In this document: positions 23,481 through 35,879 of the stretch, piece by piece
Layout of the letters: every line of letters begins with the position of its first letter
Position numbering within the stretch: position 1 is the stretch's first letter
Assembly: GCA_012295275.1 (NCBI GenBank)
Contig: CM022667.1
Span: 17,365,245-17,407,744, forward strand
Length of the DNA: 42,500 nucleotides
Direction: 5' to 3'
Source of the DNA: Chrysomallon squamiferum
Lineage: Eukaryota > Mollusca > Gastropoda > Neomphalida > Peltospiridae
Position numbers and translations under genes: made by a program
The notes under the pieces: model-generated
Databases searched by the model: none
Told to the model about the DNA's origin: nothing
Seen by the model: only the letters and a program-made list of their open reading frames with translations

Positions 23481-23720
23481 TTATATTTAAAAGTTATTCC
23501 CCCCCCCCCGCAGGGTTCCTGTTCTTTAATGTGTTTGTTTATTTTTTCTTATTCTTATTTTTTTATTTTATCTTTTTCCTTTTTTTTTCTTCTTTTTTTT
23601 TTCCTTTTTTTTTTTTTTTTTTTTTTTTTATTTTATTTTATTTTTTTATCTTGTTTCTTCTGTTTTCTTCTTCTTCTTCTTTCTTTTTTTTTTTTTATTT
23701 TTTGTTTTTAATATTATTTT
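23395..23720. repeat. (TTTA)n tract followed by C-run and T/C-rich stretch
   Basis: About 75 bases of TTA/TTTA, a run of about ten C, then about 190 bases almost wholly T and C on the + strand. Confidence 0.9.
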
Positions 23721-24829
23721 TTTATGTGTGTTTGTGTGTGTTTTCTTGTCCTTTATCGTTTTTTGGGGAGAAGGGTAAGTTTTGTGTTTGTATTCGTAAC
23801 TGAATAAAACATTAAATAATTATTTAAAAAGCATTTTCATTGTTATATTTTATTTTGTGTTTGTGTTCTGTTACATTCTAGATTTGTTGTTAAGTTTGAA
23901 TATTATATTTGATAAATATTTGCTCTGTTAATAAATAGCATAAAATAAAAAAAGAAATAATGAAGTTCAAAGAAATACTTTTTTCTTTTTTACATTTATT
24001 GCCTCCCTTTACCTTCTTCAACTTTTTATTTCAAACGGTAACATAACATGAGAGGTAATAACAATAATAATGACAATAACTACTACAACAACAACCTAGC
24101 AGTAAATATTGGTCTATTTATACTTCCAACCTGTATGCTATGACTAATTAATCAAAGGAAATAATCTCTTCTTTACTGTCTTCGAGAAGGTGCCTATAAA
24201 AGTTCTCTTGTTGCTAACAGAAAAGTTTTATTTCCTCATTACGTGTCATGTTGTCTCTCAGCTAAATTATTTTTATTTACAATGAAAACAACCATACACG
24301 CTTTGAACATCCGGACTCTGATATATTAACACTTTCAGTCACAACTAAACGATAATAGTTTCCATACTGCTATAGGTGACGCTGTATACAGTGCAGTTTA
24401 CAACATTAGCACGATTAACCAATAACAACTTTTGATATTACATTTTCTTTAAACCAGCTTGCAATCAGAAAGATTTTTCGCAGATTTTTAAACAGAATTA
24501 GCTTTTTTCTTGATAACCATGACTTGTAGTTATTCAGTCGGGTTCTATGAAACTGGACTTACTATCTATAACAAACATTCTGTCCAAGGCAGGCTAGTTT
24601 GAACTCGTATCTACAAATGACCATTTTCCAACACATTTGGCTTATACTGTCTTGTTGTAACTGATTCCATTGTGGTTAGTTTACCTTATTTGTTTTTTGT
24701 TTTTTAAGGTATCTGTCTGATACCTGTTGTGTAGATATTACCAGCTTTTAAAACATTAATTTTATCCCTGCTTGCTAAACCGGCTAGTATGGTGTATGAC
24801 ATTGGTGTACTGAGGTGAAATAGCATGTC

Positions 24830-25620
24830 GTGGTATGCTATCTTATGGTATCATACAGAACAGTGGTATGGTATGTTATGGTATCATACAGAACAATGGT
24901 ATGGTATGGTATGGTATCATACAGAACAATGGTATGGTATGTTACGGTATTATACAGAACAATGGTATGGTATGTTATGGTATCATACAGAACAATGGTA
25001 TGGTATGGTGTGTTATGGTATCATACAGAACAATGGTATGGTATGTTATGGTATCATACAGAACAATGGTATGGTATGTTATGGTATCATACAGAACAAT
25101 GGTATGGTATGTTATGGTATCATACAGAACAATGGTATGGTATGGTATGGTATCATACAGAACAATGGTATGGTATGTTACGGTATTATACAGAACAATG
25201 GTATGGTATGTTATGGTATCATACAGAACAATGGTATGGTATGGTGTGTTATGGTATCATACAGAACAATGGTATGGTATGTTATGGTATCATACAGAAC
25301 AATGGTATGGTATGTTATGGTATCATACAGAACAATGGTATGGTATGGTATGTTATGTTATGGTATCATACAGAACAATGGTATGGTATGGTATGGTATG
25401 GTATCATACAGAACAGTGGTATGGTATGTTACGGTATTATACAGAACAATGGTATGGTATGTTATGGTATCATACAGAACAATGGTATGGTATGGTATGG
25501 TATGGTATCATACAGAACAGTGGTATGGTATGTTATGGTATTATACAGAACAATGGTATGGTATGTTATAGTATCATACAGAACAATGGTATGGTGTGGT
25601 ATGTATCAATGGTATGGTAT
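24830..25620 (+). repeat. 33-bp minisatellite, 22 copies, with higher-order structure
   Basis: The unit is GGTATGGTATGTTATGGTAT followed by CATACAGAACAAT. The ACAGAACA core occurs 22 times. Some units carry extra GGTAT pentamers (38 bases or longer). A marker variant, TTACGGTATTAT, recurs at 24942, 25178 and 25429, showing a higher-order unit of 236 bases (seven units plus one pentamer), then 251 bases. All three + strand frames are open for over 240 codons because the unit has no stop on that strand. Confidence 0.95.
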
Positions 25621-26990
25621 AGAGAGTACAGGATCAAATATTACGTTGAGCAATAATTCAGTCTCTTCTCGAATACATCCAGGATAGATCTATTTAATAA
25701 AAGTTTTATTTGTAGTTGTTAATTTACACGTTGAAACCTCCTTACAGATACAGTTATTGTACGCTTTGGTGTAAATGCCCAGACTAAACTCTGAAACCTT
25801 CTACCTGCAAAGAAAGACACGTTCTGGTGTTTTATTTGTGACATATCTTACCTGTCAGGGTTAAGATGTCAAGTAGGTGAAAACATGGCTGGCAGGTAGT
25901 CTGTGTGACAGTCGTGTCTCCATAAACTACGTGAATGACGCAAGCTTGATCACTGACGTTGGTGTCGCTTATGTGTGTAACAAATCTTCATCATGTGTTA
26001 TTACTATAATCATTCTTATTTAGAGGTGGACTGGTGTATTTGTTATTTCCTATATAATGTTTACATCAGTCTGTTTTTGAATAGATGTTAGTTTGTGTGT
26101 ACGTACCTGCATGCTGATTTGTACGTGTCTGTGTTTATAAAAGGCAGAAAGGGGCAGAACAACTAAATAAACAGCGGGCATGTCCACGGCTATCAGAAAA
26201 TAAACATAATGCGTTTAGCCACGAGATCGCAGATCAATAATATTTTATATAACAAATTAACCAAAAGCTCTGGTAACACGTAACCAGAAATACATTTAAA
26301 AAAAAAAAAAAAATCAACCATGAAATATAATGACAGGAAACCAAATGTTGTTTTATTACTCCATAAACATTTACATACATACAAAGACAAATAAAAATAT
26401 ACAAGTACCGACAGACATATATCGAGAGAAAGAGAGAGAGGGGGAGGGCTGGGGTAAAATAATACGAGAGAGAGAAAAAGAGATTAATATTGTTAGGCAA
26501 ATAAAACTCAATTCAGATTTTCTTTATTTATCGGCATCTTTCAAATATCATTTACCTTCTGTTTCATTTCCTGCTTCCTTAATATTATTGTCATCAATAA
26601 CTAATCACACTAAAGTGCGGGTCATGAATTGGGTTCAAACTCTGTCCCAGTCTGATTCGTCATAATAACAGCCTGAAGCCTCGCGCATGAAGACATCACG
26701 TTTCTGTCTTGCAACCAATATGCTTTATATTTAGAAAACAAAATAAATAATGTGTCATTTTACGAACAAAAGAAGGAATTATTGTACAGAAATGAAGAAA
26801 GAAATAAGGAAATGATTTATTTAATGAAGCATTCAGCTTATTAATTTTTTGATCTATGATTATACTGCATCAGTTATATGATTAGGAAATCCCTGTCGCC
26901 ATAAACTGGGCCGTTTAAAAATTACGTAGTCATACAGAGTAAATCACAAAAATGTCTGTCAGATCACGGCTGATAAAATGGCCCAGTCGA

Positions 26991-27024
<34 letters not shown>

Positions 27025-27978
27025 TATGCAATTTAAAAGGTATAGTAACCATTACCGACAGTTGTACGAAACCAGCATCTCGGCAGAGAGAAAACGTATA
27101 ACGAGCAGCTAATTCAATTATCGGAATGGATTGACGATACACACAAACTTTTGTACACTTACATTACTCAAATTATAAAACAAATTAAATATTGACAAGC
27201 TGACATTCGATAGACGTTTTACTGTAACATTAGTAAATAAAACATATTCCAATTTCATGTTATTTTAATCTTCAGAAACCGGCACTCTGTCTAAAACGGC
27301 ATATTCCGTTGGTCCACTGTATATATATAGATAGAGAGATAGATAGCTGGGTACATGTTTCTATATTAATATTGTTACAGCAGTTATTAACTGATGACAG
27401 GAAATCTCAATCAGTTAATTAAAAAGATACATTTTGTCTGCGTTTGTTGAGATTATGTTTTGCCTTTTTTATTTGTAGTTATTAAATATTTTTATCTTAT
27501 TTCATTTTCATTTTTATTTTTATTTTTATTTTATTTTTTTATTTTCATTTTTATTTTTATTTGACCCCCGGCAATTTCATTACCTTTTATTTATGAACAA
27601 AGGTGACCTCGTTCATTACAATAATAGTGTTTCTTTACACTGCTCGTCAAATCTGCAACGTTTCAAATTTTCATTTTCTGTAATTCTTTTGCTTCTTTCT
27701 GTTACTTTATTTATTTACTTACTTAACTTATGTAAATATTTTGTTTTTAATTTTAATTTTTAATTTTTATATAATTTTAATATCTAGATTAAAAGTATGA
27801 CGTCGTAGCAGTGTTACCTGCTGTAGACGAATCGCTGGCTTCACTTCCTGGAAATACCCGGGTTGGAGAAATGAAAAGTTAAATGTTTATGTTTATCTTT
27901 TCTTTCTTTTTTTCCTGTTTTCCGATTTAAATTTAAATAACTGGTAAAAACGTAATTGGTTTTCTTAATTTTATTTTG

Positions 27979-28026
<48 letters not shown>

Positions 28027-28319
28027 TGTTTTATTTACTTTTTATTACTGTTATTTTGCTATTATTATTTTGTTTGAATAGTTTACTTTTGTAGCTGATA
28101 TAACAACGATTTTGAATAAAAAAGTTAAAAATACATTTTAAAAACGATATGAATATTTTAACAATATATGCAACAACAAGTAATTACCAATAAGAAAGAA
28201 AAAAACACTATAACAACGGTTTTTTCATTCCCTTTTTCAACATTTTAATACAAAAATCAGCTTACAAAGAAATGACAATAAAATATAAACAAATGTGCGT
28301 CTGTTAGCTATCAAACTTT

Positions 28320-28524
28320 GACCTTTACATCGTTGACAATGACCATGACAGCCGTGACGACAGCAGCATCGGCCACGTGGTCTGAGAAAGTTCGGATGAC
28401 GTTGTCAAAAGGTAACAACAGGTTAATGATTGGCGATTTTTCTATTGGTTGTTTTCACCTTTAACCCTTTTCTGATAGATATGTGTAAATGAAAGCTATA
28501 TATAATATATGTAAATCAGATGAG
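28320..28524 (+). promoter_or_regulatory. Gene 3 promoter: CACGTG E-box, inverted CCAAT, TATA
   Basis: CACGTG at 28374-28379, TTGTCAAAA near 28402, ATTGG (inverted CCAAT) at about 28429 and 28444, and TATATATAA from 28497. The order E-box, TTGTCAAAA, GGTTAAT, ATT/GATWGGC-ATTTTTCT, TATA is repeated upstream of gene 4. A CRE-like TGACG is also present. Confidence 0.55.
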
Positions 28525-28560
28525 ATCCAACACCTGGAACATTTTTACCTTCAGTCCAGG
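28525..28560 (+). other. Gene 3 probable noncoding first exon (5' UTR)
   Basis: A strong donor, TCCAG|GTAAGT, follows at 28561, about 60 bases after a TATA-like element. Gene 4 has a similar arrangement, with a similar TTTTACCT stretch before its donor. Splicing to the acceptor gtcattttcag (ends 29980) would put 38 noncoding bases before the ATG. The exact start is inferred from the TATA position. Confidence 0.55.
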
Positions 28561-29980
28561 TAAGTGGACATAAAACGAATGACTTTATAATCACTGTTAT
28601 TGCTAAGAAAGAATGATCATTTCGTTAACATGTGGAGGAACCAAAACAAAACGTGCATCGTGAATATTTTATAAGAAACTTGTAGATATATATAAGTTAG
28701 TGTGAGTAATTAAGTATATATTGTCCATATTTTCTCTTACAGAGTTCTTTTCTGTATTTGCTTTATAAAACGTGACGTCACATTCTTCATTATCAGTAAA
28801 GACTGGTATGAATGGCGGAAATGTGTTCTTGTTAACATCATGTTACCTGTTAGAGGAAATTCACTGCTATCATGCAGTGAGGTACACTCATCCATTACCA
28901 GCAAGCCATCTTTCTTATGAACTTCCACCATGGACAGAGATGCACGTATGATATTTGTAGTTTTTTTTAAAAAGATGGGTAGAATGTATTAGTAATGGCC
29001 TTGATAAAAAAAAATACTCTAATTTACTTATATTAACTTAGAACACATTGTTATATATCCAAGAACAGAGAAAAATAAAGCAGTTTCTATGAATGAAAAG
29101 TATTTAAACATCCTTTAACTTTTACTAGATGCCAGCCATTAATGCATTTTATTTTTGTTATTGTTTTAGTTAGTTTTGTTTTTTCTTTGCCTTTCTTTTG
29201 CTTTCCTTTTTATTTATTTATTTATTTAAAATATTTAAATATTTGTTTATTTATAATAACTTCTTTTCTTCTCCAAAATAAAGTACATAATCACAAATAA
29301 ATGTTTTAATAATGGAATAAGTGAATATTATTAAACAAAAATGTCACCAATAACGATTTTTTTTCCCACACTTTTCTTCTATTCTTGTCTTCAAATGATG
29401 AATGAATAAACATCACTGGCTGACGAGAAACCTTCACGCACTATGACATCAAATTTATCTGTAACTCCAAGTAGAGTTCATCATGGCGAATGCCTCGGGA
29501 TAAAACCAAGGTTGTCGACGAGCTATTTCTTAATTTTTACGCATTTGTTGGTGTGATATACTTGTAAAGAATGACTGATGTGTTAATAACAGTCTCTTTG
29601 TGCACACAGCAGTTCAAAGCAAGCTTATTGTAGCCGAGGAGTTAGAGGGCTCGTATGAGACAAGATGGCTTGTAGAATAAACCTTCCTCGAATCCTCAAT
29701 CCAGCACATAACACAACGACTAAATTATCAAATGTACTAAATGTCTTCTGATGTACAAAATTAAAACAGAAAAAGAAAAAAAAAAAAAAGTAAAATCCAG
29801 TACTATATTCTATCATTACAGAGACCAATAGTCCATGCAAAACGAATGACTAAGAAATAATAAAACAAAAATAGAAGAAAAAAAAAGGAAATAAAGAGAA
29901 AAACTGGCCTGTTTTCTATTTTGAAACAATAAAAGTAAAATCTAAATAATAATAATAATAATTTGTGGCGTCATTTTCAG
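28561..29980 (+). other. Gene 3 intron 1
   Basis: About 1.4 kb of AT-rich sequence between the proposed first exon and the ATG exon. It contains a perfect CRE palindrome, GTGACGTCAC, at 28772-28781. Short antisense open frames here have no protein-like support. Confidence 0.45.
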
Positions 29981-30018
29981 CATCATCGTGAAACATCATT
30001 GTGAACATCGACTTCATC

Positions 30019-33000
30019 ATGACGTACGTCGTTGTCTGTCTTCTGCTGTGTCTGCCTTCGGTGTTTTCAGGCGTCAGAATCTCGAGCCTGACTCCGGAAC
30101 TTTCCACTTGCTACACGCGTTTCTCTAACGTCACCCTCGACAGAGTCGTTGGAAAGTTTCTCTCCTGGCACTGCGAGGCTCCACTTACCTTGAAGAATAG
30201 TCGTCGACGTCGTCTGACATCTTCCCAGCGTGACTACGTCTACCGCATGGTGCACAGAATGAAAGAGTCTAGAAGAGGCAAGAGACAGGCGAGACGATGT
30301 GTGAGGAAGGAGTACAGAATGCTGACCACGCAAGAAAGAAATGACTTCCACAGAGCCATAAACGGACTGAAACGAAATACGGTAAGTTCGGGTCATTTAT
30401 CACAGGCGATGTGATAAGTGTGTATTTTTGGCCATGATTGATGTTTTATGGGTTGGGTGAATAATATTAGAAGTTTGTACCTATCTGATTTTCACTTCGT
30501 CATTTTAACAGATGGTGCAACCAAATGTTTACGATGCTCTGGTCTTGCTGCATTCGGAAATGCAAATTCTTAAAGCTCACGGAGGACCCTGTTTCCTTGG
30601 CTGGCACAGAGTGTATATCCTCATGTAAGTAGATTTAAAACATATACACAAATGCGCATACACATAAACATATATATTAATATCTCGATACGATATTAAT
30701 TTTATACCGTATCCTCTTATTTAAATGGCATTACTTAATTCAGTCGTTTTTATTTTTAGGTTTGAAATGGCTCTAGGAGATCAAGTTCCTGGTGTTTGTC
30801 TTCCTTACTGGGACAGCAGTTTGGATAATGAACTAGATGACCCATCAGAGTCCTACTTTTTCAGTGCAGAGCTGATGGGTAACGGCGAGGGTCCTATAAC
30901 CTCTGGTCCTTTCGCAGGGTGGAGACGTCCCAGCGATCAAAGCAGTCCGGGCAGCCGACAACCTCCTGTAATCAGAAACGTCGGGGCTGACGGACAGCTG
31001 TACTCACGAGAATCCATAGAAATGATTTTATCTCGCAACGACCATTCAGAAATTATCGCTCCCAATGCCGATCCCGATTACGACATCGAGGTACAACATG
31101 GAGGAATCCATATGTTTATTGGCGGTGACATGGAGGCTTTGGAGACTTCGCCTTTTGACCCGATCTTTTTTATACACCATGCCTTCGTCGACTACATCTG
31201 GGAATTGTTCAGAATGAAGTTAAGGAACCAGCTGAATATTAACCCTGCATCAAACTACCCTATGGACCATAACATTGAGTTTCACGGACGTGATGAGCGA
31301 ATGGACATCGCTAACTTCACGTGTCTTGATGGCTACAGCGACCAGCTAATGGAAACAGTCGTGTACGAGACGTCGCCATCGTGTTCAAGCCGTCGTCCCA
31401 CGTGCGATTCTCCCTATCTGAGATGTCAAGTGGAAAGCGGACGATGTGTACCACTAACTCTTCGAGATTTTCCAGGAAGTACTTCTCCACCAGTAGTCAC
31501 CGCGGGTTCAAGTCCTGGACAGGGAGGTCATTCTGCTAATCCATTTAATACAAATCCTGTTCCTATCAATCCACGTCCAAACGTATTTAATCCTAATCCA
31601 AGGCCAGTGATTCCACCTGGAAACCCGCTTCCACCAACAACCAGTCAGTGTGATCATATTCAGAGAGAGAGGCACAACGTGAAACCATGTCAGAACGCTT
31701 ACTGTTTGAATGGAATTTGCGATATCAGCCAATGGGTGTTCGTTCCGGTCAAAGTGGTGACTCTCCGACCCCCAGGCTTCAACGAATACCAGTCGTTTCC
31801 AGTCGTGAACGGCGACCTTTCCACCACCAACGACATCTACAATCCGAGCGGTTACAGCAAAACGAGACGAATTATAGAAGGCCGGCGCGGCAGAACGCCA
31901 AAAGGTTACTCTCACTGCCGAGACGATGGGCTTGGACAGATATTTGTTCAGTCACAAGGACTCGATTACGATGGAGTCTACAAGGAGTCTGCTCTGGTAG
32001 ATCAGCGGCTGGCAACAACTATGTCCATCGCGTACATCGCTGTCAAAGATCCTGGGCGCACAGGGGTCACACGAGTATTATTCAGGGCCGCGGATTCCTG
32101 CGGACGAGTCTGCCATACGTCCTGCAAAAACCCAAGAACTGGAATCTATGAACCGTGCTCTGGCGTCATAGAACTCGACTCTCGTCCACCGGTAATGTAC
32201 AGCAAGAACTACGGCGACGCCACCTTAGACGTCTGGGACTACAGTCGACAGCGAGAGTGTCCTTCGTTCAAAGACGACAACTTCTTTTTGACATTCTACT
32301 GTGACTACAGGGACCATCTACCATGGGTGGATAAAATGTCGGCGCCGTCCTCTTTGCCAGTGTTTAAGATAAATCCAGTACCAGTTTTCAATAGAAAAGG
32401 TGATTATTTATTTTTGCTTTGGTTTGTGTTTGACGACTTTTAACATTTTATTTATTTGTGTTTTGTCTGTTAGTGTGTGTATGCATATTAATAGTGTTTA
32501 TGTAATCTATTTTATATATAGGTAGTACATCGTGGTTGTGTATATAAGTACGTGTGTATATATAACAATATGTATTTCAAGTCTGCCCATTAGATGATAC
32601 TGAACACTTGAAACAGATAAACTATTCATATATTATCACAAGTTATAATTCAAGTATAAACTACTATTGCTGTATCGCTACAATTTCTTTTTTATTCTCT
32701 CTCACCCACCCACACACATGCACATAAACACACAGGTATCTAACAACTTTATATATATTGTCTTACTTCATGTTTATATATTTCTGTAACCATTTCGTTT
32801 CTGAATTTTATATACTCAACATTTATTTCATTTTTAATTAAAATAACACATTCGTCATTTTTTATATTTATATATCGTTCTTGTAAACAAACTACACTCA
32901 GTTTCTGATTCCTGTCTTTCTGCAGAATGCCGAGTCAGCAAAACGTGTGTCGTTGACGTAGCCTGCTACTCGGCCTCGCGTATGTGTAGTATTTCTGGAG

Positions 33001-33278
33001 AAAAACACAAATGTCGCGACAGCTGCAGCGGGTACGCCGTCTGCAACTACGGACGCTACAAGGAAAGTCGTTGCGCCGTAGACAAAATGTTCAGCGAGAA
33101 GCACCACCGATGTTCGGCCATACCGTGCAGGAAGATTATGGGAATGGTGACGCCCAGAGCCAGACAACACGTACATAAAACTGCAAGATGGAATCCTTTC
33201 AGTGTGTCTAGTTTACCCACCAACAGTTACATGTGGGGTCTGGGCAACAGGATGAAGTTCCGATCATTCAACGGATAG
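30019..33278 (+). CDS. Gene 3: secreted tyrosinase-like protein, long form with Cys-rich CBM14-like C-terminus (4 coding exons, 822 aa)
   Basis: The coding exons are 30019-30381, 30512-30624, 30760-32399 and 32926-33278 (introns in phases 0, 2 and 1; total 2469 nt). The first ATG in this exon is at 30019. Residues 1-17 are a signal peptide. The propeptide has a Cys-containing block (31-54) and ends at RGKR (86-89). CuA: H135, H144, H153. CuB: H272, H276 and H298-H299 (DPIFFIHH). A small Cys knot lies at 367 to about 392, then a Pro/Asn-rich linker to about 455. A second domain (456 to about 690, containing WVFVPVKV) resembles the extra domain of molluscan shell tyrosinase-like proteins. The last exon has ten Cys; C726-C773 fits the six-Cys spacing of CBM14/peritrophin, with YxxCxxG and a Phe before the fifth Cys. 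Likely a matrix-associated oxidase. Exon 3 can also read 14 codons into intron 3. Confidence 0.92.
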
Positions 33279-33411
33279 ATCGTGCACTGAACGTCCATCG
33301 TGTGGAACATTCGTGCATCAAATACACTCATGTGCAATATTCACTCATGTTATAAGCACATCAACTGTGATTTATATGTTCTGTCAATCAGGAGGATATT
33401 CATGAATGTGC

Positions 33412-33417
33412 AATAAA
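33412..33417 (+). terminator. Gene 3 polyadenylation signal AATAAA
   Basis: A canonical AATAAA lies 134 bases after the gene 3 stop codon, in a non-repetitive 3' UTR. Confidence 0.65.
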
Positions 33418-34102
33418 AACAATGTACAAAACATAGCGAATATTTTTAGGCGATGAATTCTTTTTTTATTATTATTATTTCTTTTCTTTTTTATTTATTT
33501 AAATAAATCCTTTCATTAAATATATATGTAAATATTCTGGATCACAAGAAACCTAAAAAGAAAAAAAATGAATGAAAGACATCAGTGTAAAGAGTGATTA
33601 TCTTTCAAACAGCCTAAATGTTTATTAATATTCACAGCTGTTCTGATTAGTTTTCAAAATCAGTCAATAAAAGTGGAAAGGAATAAGTAGCTTGTAAATA
33701 TGTACACATCTGGTGAAGGAATAAAAATAAAAAGACAGAAATTTGTTTTAATTGTGTGTTTTTTTATTTATTCGCTGTGTGTGTGTGTATATAACTACAT
33801 GTTTATAATTTCATATGTTTATATAGATATATGTATATATACAGACATATATTCATATCTTTTCTTACATACATTAGTGCATATGAACCTAAATATAACA
33901 AAAACCAACAACAAAAAAACAAAACAAGTGTTAATAAATAAATCTTCTGAATTGAAATGTCGTTAAGAAGGCTGTCACTCGAAACACGCAATGCAACAAG
34001 TTAATATATTACACAGTAAACGACAGATTAAAACTGACAGCAGCAACAAATCTGTGTCAGGTTTAACAAAACTAATCGCAGCATTAAAAAACATAAAATT
34101 AA

Positions 34103-34103
<1 letters not shown>

Positions 34104-34157
<54 letters not shown>

Positions 34158-34182
34158 TACATATACATACATACATATACAC

Positions 34183-34225
<43 letters not shown>

Positions 34226-34560
34226 CCTTATCTAAATATATAAAATCCGGGCTATTATTTTTGCCATTAATTTTTACATGATAATTATTATTATTATTTA
34301 ATTAGTATTTATTACTATTGTTGTCATTGTTGTCGTCGTCGTCGTTGTTGACATTATTATTATTATTTACATATACATACATACAAATATATATATATAT
34401 ATATATTTGTTTTTTTTCTCTCTGAATATATAAAAATCCGGATATCATTTTTGCCATTAATTTTTACATGTTGATAATTATTATTATTTACTTAGTTTTA
34501 GTTGCCATTGTTGTTGTTGTTGTTGGCATTATCATTATTATTATTGTTATTATTATTAGA
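34104..34560. repeat. Two-copy tandem repeat, about 190-bp period, with embedded ATT, TA and T tracts
   Basis: The block ATATATAAAATCCGG plus TTTTTGCCATTAATTTTTACATG occurs at about 34237 and 34427. Each copy is preceded by TTTACATATACATACATAC and a TA/T tract and followed by an ATT and TTGTTG tract. Confidence 0.8.
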
Positions 34561-35410
34561 AATATACAAATAGGTATATGATAAAATTCTATTTCAAATC
34601 TGTATACATATATTGCTATTATGGTATGTGTTTAAGGGTTTGTGTACAGGAGGACAGTTTAATATTCAAAGAGTGAATGAATGAATGGACAGTTAATTGT
34701 ATAAACGAACTAGAAAAGTGATTATACTTTGAATAAAACAGAGATGGATGGAGAGAGATTGAGGGAGAGATGTATAGCAACAAACAGAATCAGAAATGTG
34801 CATCAAGTAATCGAAACAAAATATGCGCACAATCAAAGCGCCTCACACACTCAGTGATAATATATCCACTGAAAACCTAAATATAATAAATAATCTTTAG
34901 TTGTCATGTGTGTCACAGAGTTGTTAGAATAACATGATTTTGCAATTTGTACGCCATTTAAATTGAAGAAAATAATCTTTGAGAAGTAAATTAAAAAGAT
35001 AATAATAATAATAATTTACGCATGACAATATTACCTATACTTCAAGCAATCAAAACAACATTTAGGTCTCGTTTTATGTACAGACTAGAAAAACGAAGGG
35101 TTGACAAATAAGCTATAAAACATTCGTGACATACTTACTCGATAAAGGTCGCACAATAACTGGAACTAATTGACAAACAATAGTAACAAAAAATACATAT
35201 CTGATAATATCTTTCTGGAAACTTAAAACAGTAATACAAGAAAATCAACTAAAATAACTGTCAGTTAGTAAAGGTTTTAAATATGTACTATCATAGGACT
35301 GACGAGTAACGTACACAACAAACCTAGTACAGGCTCTCTGGAAAACAAAAATGCCGACTTCAGCTATTCGTATATTATAGTCCTCGTTTAGTCTGTTTAG
35401 TGAGACAAAA

Positions 35411-35513
35411 AGTTTAATCAGTTTGCCAAGATTTACAGAAAATAAAGTTTAATCAGTTTGCCAAGATTTACAGAAAATAAAGTTTAATCAGTTTGCCAAG
35501 ATTTACAGAAAAC
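35411..35513. repeat. 35-bp direct repeat, three copies
   Basis: The unit begins AGTTTAATCAGTTTGCCAAG and ends ACAGAAAATAA. Copies start at 35411, 35446 and 35481; the third ends a little early. They appear identical. Confidence 0.95.
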
Positions 35514-35830
35514 ACAGAAACTGACGTCTCGTCAGGACCTCGTGTGTGACCCACGCCACAATCAGAGCAACAGACAGAACAATCTGCAGTCGGACAGAAG
35601 ACGAGTTAGTGTTCTTGAAGGTAAAACGTGATGACACAACCTGACCTCAATGTTAAGAGGTGTCAAGGATAACTCCCAGCTGATGTGACAAATTGTTTGA
35701 GTGATAGATTAAGGAACTAGTTACTCCAGACGTAGAAGAAAAAAATAATAATATAGAAAAACAAAAAACATTTTCATGAATATGTATTATTATATATTGT
35801 TATTATCATGAAAGCAGGAAGTCCGAGGTA

Positions 35831-35879
35831 AAATTAATAACATTTGGGCTTTTAGGTGTAGGCTACATTACGTCAAGCA
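35831..35879 (+). repeat. 49-bp exact dispersed duplicate, copy 1
   Basis: Identical to 36769-36817, including CTTTTAGGTGTAGGCTACAT, about 940 bases apart in the same orientation. The flanks differ. Confidence 0.93.

Larger units (their letters stand above)
21552..28319. other. Gene 2 3' region and spacer to gene 3
   Basis: An AATAAA overlaps the gene 2 stop (21550-21555) and an ATTAAA lies at 21617-21622. Beyond are TTTA tracts (22678-22765, 23405-23482), a C10 run at about 23500, a pyrimidine-rich stretch to 23720, the minisatellite at 24825-25620, a CA tract at about 26994-27021 and an ATT tract at 27979-28025. No gene seen. Confidence 0.55.

Noticed and set aside
24825-25687. Three overlapping frames of 248-285 codons
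   Set aside because: All come from a 33-base minisatellite lacking stops on one strand; no signal peptide, no unique sequence, no sign of splicing.
26612-26650. tRNA/SINE-like B-box (GGTTCAAACTC)
   Set aside because: No A-box at the right distance and no cloverleaf could be drawn by eye.
30001-30018. Upstream extension of gene 3 from GTG at 30001
   Set aside because: There is no ATG in this extension; the ATG at 30019 gives a clean signal peptide.
35411-35513. Possible CRISPR array
   Set aside because: The repeats are contiguous with no spacers, and the genome is eukaryotic.
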